NCBI GenBank assembly: GCA_964449275.1
Contig: CAYVAM010000009.1
Location: 1 to 42,299, forward strand
Direction of reading: 5' to 3'
From: JAUVZF01 sp964449275
Lineage (GTDB): Bacteria; Planctomycetota; Phycisphaerae; FEN-1346
Length of the DNA: 42,299 nucleotides
Shown: positions 15,120 to 23,237 of the stretch, one piece after another
Numbering within the stretch: the first letter of the stretch is position 1
Layout: each line of letters starts with the position of its first letter
Notes under the pieces: generated by a model
Told to the model about the DNA's origin: nothing
The model's input: only the letters and a program-made list of their open reading frames with translations
Databases searched by the model: none
Translations under genes and position numbers: made by a program

Positions 15120-16147
15120 TTGCTATTCGGTTTTTGGAGTTCTCGTCCGACGGCTTCGGCGATGGGTGCGAGTTCGGCCATCATCCGGCGGAAGGCGTCG
15201 GGCGTCAGTTGCTGGGGGCCGTCGCTCAGGGCCTTCTCGGGATCCGGGTGCACCTCGACGAAGACGCCGTGGGCGCCGCCGGCCACGGCCGCCAGGGCCA
15301 TCGGCGGCACGAGTTCCCGGCGCCCGGTCGCGTGGCTCGGGTCCACGATGACGGGCAGGTGGCAGACGCCCTGAATGACCGGCACGGCCGCCAGGTCGAG
15401 CATGTACCGCGTCGCCGTATCGAACCCCCGCACGCCGCGCTCGCACAGCATGACGCGGTGGTTGCCCTCGGCCAGGATGTACTCGGCCGACATGAGGAGT
15501 TCCTCGGTGGTGGCGGCCGGATTGCGCTTGAGAAGGACGGGCTTGCCGGCCTGGCCGACCTCGGTCAGCAGGCGGAAGTTCTGCATGTTGCGGGCGCCGA
15601 CCTGGAGGACGTCGGCGCAGCCGGCCACCAGTTCGACGTCTCGGACGCCGAGGACCTCGGTGACGGTCGGCAGGCCGACCTCGGCGCCGACGCGCTGGAG
15701 GATCTTGAGTCCCTCCTCGCCCAGGCCCTGGAAACTGTAGGGGCTGGTGCGCGGCTTGAAGGCGCCGCCACGGAGCATCACGGCGCCGGCGTCGCGGACG
15801 GCGTGGGCAGCCTCGCGAAGTTGGCCCTCGCTCTCGATGGCACAGGGCCCCGCCATAACCGACAGGAACGTCCCTCCGGCCTTGAAGGGCCCGATCTCCA
15901 GGACGGTGTCGTCGGCGTGGAAGTCGCGGCTGGCGAGTTTGTAGGGCTTCATGATGGGCATGACGGTCTCGACGCCCGCCAGCCCGGCAAAGAACTCGGG
16001 TTTCAGGAGTGTCTCATCGCCGATGGCGCCGATGATGGTCCGGAACTCGCCGCGCGAAATGTGGGCCTTCAGCCCCAGGTCTTCGATGCGGCGCGTGACG
16101 GCCTCGACCTGCGCGTCCGCCGCTCTGGATTGCATCACAATGATCAT
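15116..16147 (-). CDS. aroF: 3-deoxy-7-phosphoheptulonate synthase (DAHP synthase, AroF/KDPG type)
   Basis: A 343-residue enzyme of the type I-beta DAHP synthase group; it condenses phosphoenolpyruvate and erythrose 4-phosphate, the first step of the shikimate pathway. Residues 1-75 form a ferredoxin-like regulatory domain (MIIVMQSRAADAQVEAVTRR onward). The barrel has MAGPCAIES (metal Cys), RGGAFKPRTSPYSFQG, LKRNPAATTEELL, CERGVRGFDT, VDPSHATGRR and VEVHPDPEKALSDGPQQL. ATG at 16147. It lies next to pheA, so the first step of aromatic synthesis and the phenylalanine branch are encoded together. Confidence 0.95.
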   Translation of the reverse strand: MIIVMQSRAADAQVEAVTRRIEDLGLKAHISRGEFRTIIGAIGDETLLKPEFFAGLAGVETVMPIMKPYKLASRDFHADDTVLEIGPFKAGGTFLSVMAGPCAIESEGQLREAAHAVRDAGAVMLRGGAFKPRTSPYSFQGLGEEGLKILQRVGAEVGLPTVTEVLGVRDVELVAGCADVLQVGARNMQNFRLLTEVGQAGKPVLLKRNPAATTEELLMSAEYILAEGNHRVMLCERGVRGFDTATRYMLDLAAVPVIQGVCHLPVIVDPSHATGRRELVPPMALAAVAGGAHGVFVEVHPDPEKALSDGPQQLTPDAFRRMMAELAPIAEAVGRELQKPNSN

Positions 16148-16194
16148 GGTGCTTTCTGCCTTACGTCGCCATCAACCGGCAAACTCCGCACCAT

Positions 16195-16224
16195 CGCGCG
16201 GCGGGCAAGACTGCCCACCGCGCG
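16195..16224. repeat. GCGCGG-type hairpin between pheA and aroF
   Basis: CGCGCGGCGGGCA (16195-16207), loop AGAC, TGCCCACCGCGCG (16212-16224), one mismatch. The same hairpin with a perfect stem is found at 23026-23053. It begins 18 bases after the pheA stop and could slow or stop polymerase before aroF. Confidence 0.7.
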
Positions 16225-16242
16225 AGCACGCGCCAGGACCTG

Positions 16243-17322
16243 TCACTCGGCGGTGACGGTCACGGGAAACGATCCCAGGACTTCGAGTCGGCGGCAGTGG
16301 CGCCGCGCTTCCTCGAGAGCCCCCTTGACGTTCTCGTCCTCGGCGTGCCCCTCGATATCCGCGAAGAAGTAATACTCCCACGTCTTCGTCGGGAACGGGT
16401 GCGATTCGATCTTGGTCAGGTTGATCGTGTAGCGTCGGAAGATGTCGAGGACTTCGACCAGCGCCCCCGCCGCGTGAGCAACGCTGAACAGGAGACAGGT
16501 CTTGTCGCGGCCGGTGCGTCCGGCGCTCTCGCGGCCCAGAACGAGGAACCGCGTCTGGTTTTGGGGATTGTCCTCGATGGCAGAGGCGAGGACGTCCAGG
16601 CCGTAGACGGAAGCGGCCATTTCTGAGCCGACGGCGGCGGTTCCCTCGACCCGCGACGCCAGAAGCGCCGCCTCGGCCGTCGAGCCCACGGCAACGAGGT
16701 CGACCTGGCTCGCGCTGGCCGTCAGCCAGCGGCGGCACTGGTCGAAGACCTGGGGCTTCGAGTAAACCTTCGTGACGCGATCGAGCGTCGTTTTCGACAG
16801 CAGGTTCTGGTGGATGGGCAGGGCCATCTCGGCACAAACCTTGACGGGCCCGTGGACCCACAGGAAACACTCCATCGTGTCGCGGACGCCGCCGCCGGTG
16901 GTGTTCTCGACGGGCACGATGCCGTAGTCTGCCGCGTCTCGGGCCACCTGGTCGAAGACCGAGGAGATGTCGCGGACGGCGACCAGTTCAACGCTGTGCC
17001 CGAACTTGTCAAGGGCGGCGAGGTGGCTGAAACTGGCCTCCGGTCCGAGATAGGCCACCTTCAGGGATTTCTCGAGCGAGAGGCTACCGCTCATCATCTC
17101 CTTCCAGATGGCCATCAGGCTATGGTCCGGGAGGGGACCGTTGTTGGCCTCCACGATATGCTCGAACACCTCACGTTCGCGCGCGGGGTTGTAGACAGAC
17201 GCCTCGCCGGTCTCGCGCTTGATCTTTCCCACTTCGACCGCGTAACGGGCACGCTCGTTCATCAGGGCCACAAGCCTGGCGTCGATCTCGTCAATCCGTT
17301 TTCTGGGGTCTTCGAGGTCCAT
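16243..17322 (-). CDS. pheA: Bifunctional chorismate mutase / prephenate dehydratase (P-protein)
   Basis: A 359-residue enzyme that turns chorismate into prephenate and then phenylpyruvate for phenylalanine. Residues 1-88 are an AroQ-type chorismate mutase (RKRIDEIDARLVALMNERAR, KIKRETG, YNPAREREV). Residues about 92-270 are prephenate dehydratase (VAYLGPEASFSH, VPVENTTGGGV, NQTRFLVLG). Residues about 275-359 form an ACT domain for phenylalanine feedback, with ESHPFPTKTWEYYFF in place of the more common ESRP. I chose the ATG at 17322, where the mutase homology begins; the frame extends upstream to 17385 without support. A promoter at 17407-17435 precedes it, making it the probable first gene of the minus-strand run. 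Confidence 0.95.
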   Translation of the reverse strand: MDLEDPRKRIDEIDARLVALMNERARYAVEVGKIKRETGEASVYNPAREREVFEHIVEANNGPLPDHSLMAIWKEMMSGSLSLEKSLKVAYLGPEASFSHLAALDKFGHSVELVAVRDISSVFDQVARDAADYGIVPVENTTGGGVRDTMECFLWVHGPVKVCAEMALPIHQNLLSKTTLDRVTKVYSKPQVFDQCRRWLTASASQVDLVAVGSTAEAALLASRVEGTAAVGSEMAASVYGLDVLASAIEDNPQNQTRFLVLGRESAGRTGRDKTCLLFSVAHAAGALVEVLDIFRRYTINLTKIESHPFPTKTWEYYFFADIEGHAEDENVKGALEEARRHCRRLEVLGSFPVTVTAE

Positions 17323-17406
17323 GCGAAACCCGGTTGCTGTCCTGCTCCGGCGGCCGCGCGCCGGCACTTGCCAAGCGCACACCATCCCCGCTTTCTCAAG
17401 CGGCGT

Positions 17407-17435
17407 AATCTACCCTCCCCGAACCGCACCGTCAA
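17407..17435 (-). promoter_or_regulatory. Sigma70-type promoter before pheA
   Basis: On the minus strand: TTGACG (17430-17435), a 17-base spacer, TAGATT (17407-17412). The start of transcription would be near 17400, about 80 bases before the pheA ATG. It is back to back with the hpf promoter. Confidence 0.6.
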
Positions 17436-17496
17436 CCCTAAAAGGGCCGCACCCGGAGCGGGGAGGGGAGGTAGGTCGAGGGTGCACGTGAAATCG

Positions 17497-17525
17497 TTGA
17501 CTTCGCCAAGGGCAACTGCTATACT
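17497..17525 (+). promoter_or_regulatory. Sigma70-type promoter before hpf-ptsN-ptsH-ptsI
   Basis: TTGACT (17497-17502), a 17-base spacer, TATACT (17520-17525). Transcription would begin near 17532, about 58 bases before the hpf start. It is a strong match and supports one transcript for the following four genes. Confidence 0.7.
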
Positions 17526-17589
17526 GCCGGCGCTCGTCAACGGGTACCGGCGCGGCCTCAATGGCGCGATGCGTGGAGGGAGGGAGAGG

Positions 17590-17919
17590 TTGCAGATCGA
17601 AGTAACCGCGCGGCACGGGTCGATTGCCGCCGACATGAGAGACCGGGCGGACGAAAAGGCCCGGCGCCTCCTGAAATACTATGACAAGATCCAGTCGATT
17701 CACGTGGTGCTGAACAGGGGAGGCGACGGCTTCTCCTGCGAGATGATCGCCGATCTGGAGCACAGCGGCGACCTTGTGGCACAGGCTGCCGGCCACAACA
17801 TGCACGCGGTGATCGACCAGGCGGCGGAGCGGCTGGAGCGACAGTTGCTCGAACACAAGGACCGCACCCGCCACCGGAAGGGGCGCGGTCCGAACCCGCA
17901 TCAGCCCACGCGCGCCTAA
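17590..17919 (+). CDS. hpf: Ribosome hibernation-promoting factor, short form
   Basis: A 109-residue protein of the HPF/YfiA (S30AE) family, which binds the 30S decoding region and inactivates ribosomes in stationary phase. It starts LQIEVTARHGSI, where the family normally begins, so the likely start is TTG at 17590, directly behind a purine-rich GGAGGGAGGGAGAGG run. An in-frame ATG at 17569 has no ribosome site. DRADEKARRLLKYYDKIQSI and ADLEHSGDLVAQAAGHNMHA match the beta-alpha-beta fold. The long form's C-terminal dimer domain is absent. First gene of the hpf-ptsN-ptsH-ptsI operon. Confidence 0.88.
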   Translation: MQIEVTARHGSIAADMRDRADEKARRLLKYYDKIQSIHVVLNRGGDGFSCEMIADLEHSGDLVAQAAGHNMHAVIDQAAERLERQLLEHKDRTRHRKGRGPNPHQPTRA

Positions 17920-17942
17920 GACCGGCGAGGAGTCCAGCCGAC

Positions 17943-18413
17943 ATGAAGTTGATGGAGTTCATCGCAACCTCGGCCATCATGCCCGACCTCAAGGCCGACA
18001 CGGCTCGCGGCGCGATCAACGAGATGGTCGGGGCACTCATCACAATCAACGCGGTCTCGGCAAAGGACCGCCGCAAGACGGTGGACGCCATTCTGCGTCG
18101 CGAAAAGAAGGGCACGACGGGGTTCGGCAACGGCGTGGCCATCCCGCACGCCAAGCATGAAGGCATCAAGGGGGTGGTGGGTGTGGTGGCCCGCAGCGCT
18201 GCCGGCATCGACTTTGCCGCCCTGGACCGCCGGCCGGTCCATCTGTTTTTCCTGCTGCTGTCGAACCCGGATCAACCCGAGCAGCACCTGAAAGCGATGG
18301 AGCATATCTTTCGGAGCGTCAAGAACGACCACCTCCGCCGCTTCATGTGCCAGGCGTCCACCCGCGAGGAACTGGTGGGCCTGTTGCGCGAGGCCGATGA
18401 GGAACTGGGATGA
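17943..18413 (+). CDS. ptsN: PTS IIA component, PtsN (EIIA-Ntr / fructose) type
   Basis: A 156-residue PTS_EIIA_2 domain. The phosphorylated His is H69 in VAIPHAKH. Other family features are GTTGFGNG just before it and VHLFFLLLSNPDQPEQHL after it. PtsN proteins take phosphate from HPr or NPr and mostly regulate (potassium transport, nitrogen and carbon signalling) instead of carrying sugar. No IIB or IIC domain is attached or nearby. It begins 23 bases after hpf, a linkage like the rpoN-hpf-ptsN order of proteobacteria, here without rpoN. Confidence 0.92.
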   Translation: MKLMEFIATSAIMPDLKADTARGAINEMVGALITINAVSAKDRRKTVDAILRREKKGTTGFGNGVAIPHAKHEGIKGVVGVVARSAAGIDFAALDRRPVHLFFLLLSNPDQPEQHLKAMEHIFRSVKNDHLRRFMCQASTREELVGLLREADEELG

Positions 18414-18443
18414 CGGTGCGTCCGCCCCCGGCTTTGGGAAGAT

Positions 18444-18719
18444 ATGCTCGTGCCCATACGCGAGGTGACAATCGTCAACCCCCTGGGGCTGCACATGCGG
18501 CCGGCGGCCAAGTTCGTCGAGACGGCGAACCGGTTCCGCTGTACCGTGACCGTGTCCAAGGGCGACGAGACGGTCAACGGGAAGAGCATTACGGAGATGA
18601 TGCTGCTTGAGGCTATGCCGGGCACCATGCTTCGCCTGGAGAGTAAAGGGGAAGACGCGGACGCCTGCCTTCAGATCCTGGCCGAGGTGGTAGCCAACTT
18701 CGACAAGGACCTGAAGTAG
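18444..18719 (+). CDS. ptsH: Phosphocarrier protein HPr
   Basis: A 91-residue HPr. The active-site His is H17 in GLHMRPAAKFV, phosphorylated by enzyme I. The regulatory serine position is S48 in GKSITEMMLL, equivalent to Ser46 of Gram-positive HPr, so HPr-kinase control is conceivable, though no hprK is in the window. The ATG at 18444 follows GGGAAG. It sits between ptsN and ptsI with gaps of 30 and 26 bases. Confidence 0.94.
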   Translation: MLVPIREVTIVNPLGLHMRPAAKFVETANRFRCTVTVSKGDETVNGKSITEMMLLEAMPGTMLRLESKGEDADACLQILAEVVANFDKDLK

Positions 18720-18745
18720 TCCGTCCCCCGCGAGCAGCCAATCCG

Positions 18746-20488
18746 ATGGAAACGCGCAAAGGTATCGCGGTCTCGCCGGGCGTTGCGATCGCACCCGCGA
18801 TCGTCCTGGACAGCGAGCAGTTTCGCATCCCCCGCCGCGACATCGAATCGGATGAGATCCAGGCGGAACTGGCACGGTTCCAGGAAGCCGTCGAGCGCGC
18901 CCGCCAGGAGGTCCGCGAACTCCGCCAGCGCGTCGCCGCCGACATCGGCGAGAAACTCGGCGCCATCTTCGACGTCCAGGACGCACTGCTCGGCGACCCC
19001 TCCGTCATTGACGAGATCCGCGAACTCGTCGAGCGCAAACGCTACAGTCCGGAGTACGCCGTCTCGCAGATCCTCAAGGGCTACGCCAAGAAGGTCCTCG
19101 CCCTGCCGAACCGGTACATGGCGGAGCGCGTCGCCGACGTCTGGGACGTCGAGAAACGGCTGCTGAGGAACCTCATCGGGGCCAAACGCGAGAGCCTGCA
19201 CCAACTGACCGAGCCGGTCATCGTCATCGCCCACGATCTGACGCCGAGCCAGACGGCGGGACTCGACCCGTCGAAGGTCCTGGCGTTCGCCACGGACATC
19301 GGCGGCCGCACCAGCCACACGACAATCGTCGCCCGCGCCATGGGGATCCCGGCGGTGGTCGGCCTGCGGAACATCACGGCCGACCTCTCGGGCGGCGATA
19401 CGGTCATTGTGGACGGCAACCGCGGCCTGGTGGTCATCGACCCCGACGAGCCGACGATCACGCGCTTTCACAAGGCCGAGCAGCGGTTCCATCGCATGGA
19501 GGAAGAACTCGGCCACCTGAGAGACCTGCCGGCCACCACCACCGACGGCCACGAGGTCCTCCTCTGGGGCAACATCGAGTTCCCCCACGAGGTCCAGGCG
19601 TGCCTGGCCCGAGGGGCCAGCGGCATCGGCCTCTATCGCACGGAGTTCATCTACCTTGACCGCGACGATGAACCCAGCGAAGAGGACCACTATCAGGCCT
19701 ACGCCGAAGCCATCGAGGCCTGCAAAGGCCGGCCCATCACGATCCGCACCTGCGACTTGGGGGCCGACAAGTTCACCCACCTGTCGGACGATTACGACGA
19801 ACGCAACCCGTTTCTAGGGTGCCGGAGCATCCGGTTCAGCCTCCAGTACGTCGCCGGCTTCAAGACGCAACTGCGGGCGATCCTTCGCGCCAGCGCGTTG
19901 GGCCCTGTGCGGATCATGTTCCCGCTCATCACAAACCTCAAGGAACTGCGGCAGGCCAAGATGCTCCTGGCCGACGTCCGCGAGGACCTCGAGGAGGAAG
20001 GCATCCACGCAAGCACGGACATCAAAGTCGGCATCATGATCGAGGTGCCAAGCGCGGCAATCATGGTGCGGCAGTTCGCGCAGGAATGCGATTTCTTCAG
20101 CATCGGCACAAACGACCTGACGCAGTACGTTCTGGCGGTGGACCGCACGAACGAGCGTGTGGCGAGCATGTACACGCCGGGCCATCCGGCAGTCCTGAGG
20201 CTGATCAAGACCGTGACCGATGCGGCGCGGGACGCCGAGATCGAGGTGGCGGTGTGCGGCGAAATGGCCGGCGAGCCAAACTACGTGCTCGTCCTGCTGG
20301 GGTTGGGAATCCAGGTTTTCAGCGTATCCCCCGCCACGCTTCTTGAGATTAAGAAGGTGATCCGCAGTGTGACGATGGACCAGGCCAAGGAGGTCTGCGA
20401 GAAGGTCTTCCAGTTCGACTCCGACCGGGAAGTGGACGCCTACCTGGCCGAGATTATCCGCCGGCTCTTGCCGGAACTGGTGGCGTGA
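18746..20488 (+). CDS. ptsI: Phosphoenolpyruvate--protein phosphotransferase, enzyme I
   Basis: A 580-residue cytoplasmic enzyme that takes phosphate from PEP and passes it to HPr. The N-terminal HPr-binding domain is followed by the phospho-His swivel, with H191 in GGRTSHTTIVAR, and a C-terminal PEP-binding barrel with GIGLYRTEFIYLDR, FLGCRSIRFSL, SIGTNDLTQY and the catalytic C504 in VAVCGEMAGEP. Full length for enzyme I; no GAF domain as in PtsP. Last gene of hpf-ptsN-ptsH-ptsI; the next gene starts 92 bases later with its own strong ribosome site. Confidence 0.95.
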   Translation: METRKGIAVSPGVAIAPAIVLDSEQFRIPRRDIESDEIQAELARFQEAVERARQEVRELRQRVAADIGEKLGAIFDVQDALLGDPSVIDEIRELVERKRYSPEYAVSQILKGYAKKVLALPNRYMAERVADVWDVEKRLLRNLIGAKRESLHQLTEPVIVIAHDLTPSQTAGLDPSKVLAFATDIGGRTSHTTIVARAMGIPAVVGLRNITADLSGGDTVIVDGNRGLVVIDPDEPTITRFHKAEQRFHRMEEELGHLRDLPATTTDGHEVLLWGNIEFPHEVQACLARGASGIGLYRTEFIYLDRDDEPSEEDHYQAYAEAIEACKGRPITIRTCDLGADKFTHLSDDYDERNPFLGCRSIRFSLQYVAGFKTQLRAILRASALGPVRIMFPLITNLKELRQAKMLLADVREDLEEEGIHASTDIKVGIMIEVPSAAIMVRQFAQECDFFSIGTNDLTQYVLAVDRTNERVASMYTPGHPAVLRLIKTVTDAARDAEIEVAVCGEMAGEPNYVLVLLGLGIQVFSVSPATLLEIKKVIRSVTMDQAKEVCEKVFQFDSDREVDAYLAEIIRRLLPELVA

Positions 20489-20580
20489 CGAGCGCAACCT
20501 GCCGCCGTCTGAGCCATCGGGCGCCGCGGGGGATTTTCGTCGCCGGGCGGCAGGTGAATCCAGCGCAAGGAGGCAGGACC

Positions 20581-21507
20581 ATGAATCGACGTAACTTTCT
20601 GAGAACGTCCGTAGCGGGCGGCGCAACGGCCATGTCCGTGGGGACGGCCGCCGCCGGGGCCCGCGCACAAGGAGCGAAACCGTCAAGCCGGGCCAAGTTC
20701 CGGATGAAGTACGCCCCGCACTTCGGCATGTTCAAGGCCGGCGCGGGCAACGACCCCATCGACCAAGTGAAGTTCGCTGCCGACCAGGGCTTCACCGCCT
20801 GGGAAGACAACGGCATGATGGGCAAAGCACCCGACCTCCAGGAGAAGATCGGCAAAACCTTCCAGCAACTCGGCATGACGATGGGCGTCTTCGTCAGCCG
20901 CCTCGCCGGCGGGACCGACCTCGTCTCCAAGACCGGCAAGGACGTCCAGGACCAGATCCGGAAGAACCTGCAGCGGTCGATCGAGACGGCCAAACGTGTC
21001 GGCGCCAAGTGGACGACCGTCGTGCCGGGCGGCGTCAACCAGCGGCTCGAGTGGGACTACATGACGGCCAACTGCATCGAAAACCTCAAGGTGGCGGCCG
21101 GGGTGTGCGAACCGGCAGGCCTCGTCATGGTCCTCGAACCGCTGAACTGGTGGACGAACCACCCGGGACTTTTCCTGCGAAAGGTCACGCAGGGCTACCT
21201 CATCTGCAAGGCCGTCGGCAGCCCGTCGTGCAAGATCCTCGACGACCTGTATCACGCCCAGGTCCAGGAAGGCAACCTCATCCCCAACATGGAGAAGTCC
21301 TGGGACGAGATCGGCTACATCCAGATCGGCGACAACCCCGGCCGCAAAGAGCCCACCACCGGAGAAATCAACTACAAGAACATCTTCAAATGGCTACACG
21401 ATAAAGGCTTCAAAGGCGTCCTCGGCATGGAGCACGGCAACAGCAAGCGCGGCGTCGAGGGCGAGCAGGCCGTCATCAAGGCTTACCGTTACTGCGACAA
21501 CTTCTGA
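20581..21507 (+). CDS. Tat-exported TIM-barrel isomerase-like protein (hydroxypyruvate isomerase / AP endonuclease 2 family)
   Basis: A 308-residue protein. AAGGAGG precedes the ATG at 20581. The N-terminus MNRRNFLRTSVAGGATAM is a twin-arginine signal, probably cleaved near residue 30 (ARAQG). The rest is a xylose-isomerase-like TIM barrel: FAADQGFTAWEDNGMMGK, VVPGG, MVLEPLNWWTNHPG with the metal Glu, KILDDLYHAQ, IQIGDNPGRKEPTTGEINY and GVLGMEHGNS. The arrangement is closest to hydroxypyruvate isomerase and other sugar isomerases/epimerases. Substrate unknown. Followed by two Gfo/Idh/MocA oxidoreductases, a combination common in planctomycete sugar oxidation clusters. Confidence 0.85.
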   Translation: MNRRNFLRTSVAGGATAMSVGTAAAGARAQGAKPSSRAKFRMKYAPHFGMFKAGAGNDPIDQVKFAADQGFTAWEDNGMMGKAPDLQEKIGKTFQQLGMTMGVFVSRLAGGTDLVSKTGKDVQDQIRKNLQRSIETAKRVGAKWTTVVPGGVNQRLEWDYMTANCIENLKVAAGVCEPAGLVMVLEPLNWWTNHPGLFLRKVTQGYLICKAVGSPSCKILDDLYHAQVQEGNLIPNMEKSWDEIGYIQIGDNPGRKEPTTGEINYKNIFKWLHDKGFKGVLGMEHGNSKRGVEGEQAVIKAYRYCDNF

Positions 21508-21526
21508 GCGACATCAGGCAAGCCTT

Positions 21527-21554
21527 GCGCGGTCGCTCTACGCACCGACCGCGC
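21527..21554. repeat. GCGCGG-type hairpin after the isomerase gene
   Basis: GCGCGGTCG (21527-21535) pairs with CGACCGCGC (21546-21554) around a 10-base loop, 19 bases after the stop codon. Same class as the hairpin at 2451. Confidence 0.6.
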
Positions 21555-21702
21555 CCGGTCGCCCGGCGGAGCAGTCTTGTCCGCAGCGGTTCCGGGTAAA
21601 ACAGAGTTGATTTAGTCGCCTGTGCGCGGCAGACTCTTCTCTTGGGCACACAGGCAAGGTTATTCGAACAGCGCACCGACGCGCAAGACGAAAGGAAAAA
21701 CG

Positions 21703-22974
21703 ATGAGCAAACCACCAACCAAGCAGGTGTCACGCCGCGACTTTATGAAGGGGACGGCGGCCGCCGGGGCCGCTACCCTGATGACCGGATTCGCATCGAA
21801 CGTCGCCCACGCCGCTGGAAGCGACGTCGTCAAGGTAGGCGTAATCGGCTGCGGCGGCAGGGGCAGGGGCGCCACCGGGAACTGCCTCGAGGCGGCCAAA
21901 CTCGCCGGTATCAACGTCCAGATATGGGCGTGCGGCGACTTGTGGAAGGACCGCGCCGTCGGTCACGGCAAGAAACACCAGGTGCCCGAGGAACGCTGCT
22001 TCGGCGGCTTCGACAACCACAAAGCGGTCCTCGCGAGCGGCGTGGATTCGATCATCACCGCCGCCCCGCCGGGCTTCCGGCCGTACCACTTTGCGGCGGC
22101 CATTGCAGCCGGCAAGCACGTCTTCATGGAGAAGCCCGTCTGCGTCGACCCCTGGGGCTACAACCAGGTCTGCGCCGCGGCCGAGGTGGCCAAGCAGCAA
22201 AAACTGACCGTCGTGGCCGGCACCCAGCGACGCCATCGCACACGCCGGCAGGAAAACCTCAAACGCATCCACGACGGCGCCATGGGCGACCTCGTGGGCG
22301 GCCAGTGCTACTGGATGGGCGGACCGGTCACGCACAAGCGGCCCCGCAAACCGGGCATGTCCGACACCGAGTGGCAAATCCTCAACTGGTTTGCCTGGTG
22401 CTGGACGTGCGGAGACCACATCGTCGAGCAGCACGTCCACAACATCGACATGGTCTTGTGGGCGTTCAACACCCACCCGGTCTCGGCCATCGGGATCGGC
22501 GGCCGCGCAGCGCGGCCGGAACCCGGCAACATCTACGACCACCACGCCGTTGAGTTCGGGTTCGCAAACGGCGCCCGCGTCGCCAGTTACTGCTCGCAAT
22601 TCGGCAAGTCGTCGCACCGCGTTTCAGAGCGAGTCGTCGGCACCAAAGGTGCGTCCGGCCTCAGCGGCAGCATCGAAGGCGAGAACGCCTGGAAGTTCGA
22701 AGGCAAAGACATCAACCCCTACGTCCAGGAGCACATCGACTGCCTGCGCAGCCTCACGGGCAAGGGCGACTACTGGAATGAAGGCCAGCAGGTCGCCGAA
22801 TCGACCATGTCCGCCGTCCTCGGTCGCATGTGCACCTACACCGGCCGCGAGATCAAGTGGGACTGGGCCGTCAAGGCCTCGAAACTCAAACTCGGACCCG
22901 CGAACATGAACGTCTCCTTCGGGCCGTACACGCCGCCCCCCGTCGCGGTGCCCGGACAGACGAAACTCATCTAA
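21703..22974 (+). CDS. Tat-exported Gfo/Idh/MocA family oxidoreductase (copy 1)
   Basis: A 423-residue NAD(P)-dependent dehydrogenase-like protein. GAAAGGA lies just before the ATG at 21703; the frame continues upstream without support. The N-terminus has a complete twin-arginine signal, SRRDFMKGTAAAGAATLM, cut near residue 37 (AHAAG). VKVGVIGCGGRGRGATGNC is the dinucleotide fold, FMEKPVCVDP contains the EKP motif whose Lys is catalytic in the family, and GTQRRHRTRRQENLKRIHDG and GDHIVEQHVHNIDMVLW follow. The C-terminus ends VPGQTKLI. Substrate unknown. It shares overall layout and tail with copy 2 downstream; the two are probably an old duplication. Confidence 0.9.
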   Translation: MSKPPTKQVSRRDFMKGTAAAGAATLMTGFASNVAHAAGSDVVKVGVIGCGGRGRGATGNCLEAAKLAGINVQIWACGDLWKDRAVGHGKKHQVPEERCFGGFDNHKAVLASGVDSIITAAPPGFRPYHFAAAIAAGKHVFMEKPVCVDPWGYNQVCAAAEVAKQQKLTVVAGTQRRHRTRRQENLKRIHDGAMGDLVGGQCYWMGGPVTHKRPRKPGMSDTEWQILNWFAWCWTCGDHIVEQHVHNIDMVLWAFNTHPVSAIGIGGRAARPEPGNIYDHHAVEFGFANGARVASYCSQFGKSSHRVSERVVGTKGASGLSGSIEGENAWKFEGKDINPYVQEHIDCLRSLTGKGDYWNEGQQVAESTMSAVLGRMCTYTGREIKWDWAVKASKLKLGPANMNVSFGPYTPPPVAVPGQTKLI

Positions 22975-22993
22975 GCGGTCCGAGATAAATCTT

Positions 22994-23080
22994 GCGCGGT
23001 GGGTCTGGAGTACCCACCGCGGATAGCGCGGTGGGCAGTCTTGCCCACCGCGCGGTGCCCAGGACTGGACACCGCGCTAC
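22994..23080. repeat. Cluster of three GC hairpins between the two oxidoreductase genes
   Basis: Hairpin a: GCGCGGTGGGT (22994-23004) with ACCCACCGC (23012-23020). Hairpin b, perfect: GCGCGGTGGGCA (23026-23037), GTCT, TGCCCACCGCGC (23042-23053), nearly identical to that at 16195. Hairpin c shares its left edge with b; on the minus strand it reads GTAG (23077-23080) then a CGCGGTG / CACCGCG stem. A further relative is at 23141-23172. Confidence 0.75.
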
Positions 23081-23140
23081 AGCTTGCCTATGTGGCGTCG
23101 AACTTGACAAAGTACCGCATAGTTACACGCGATACCATCT

Positions 23141-23172
23141 CCGCGCGGTGGCCCGCTCGGTCCACCGCGCGG
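23141..23172. repeat. GCGCGG-type hairpin upstream of oxidoreductase copy 2
   Basis: CCGCGCGGTGG (23141-23151) and CCACCGCGCGG (23162-23172) are perfect 11-base arms around a 10-base loop, 65 bases before the start codon of the next gene. A TTGACA at 23104-23109 lies upstream but has no good -10 at the right distance. Confidence 0.65.
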
Positions 23173-23237
23173 CCGGCGTTGCCCTCTCGTCCGGCAGCGG
23201 GCGAGTTCCCGGTCTGTCTTCAATAAGGGGCAGGACC

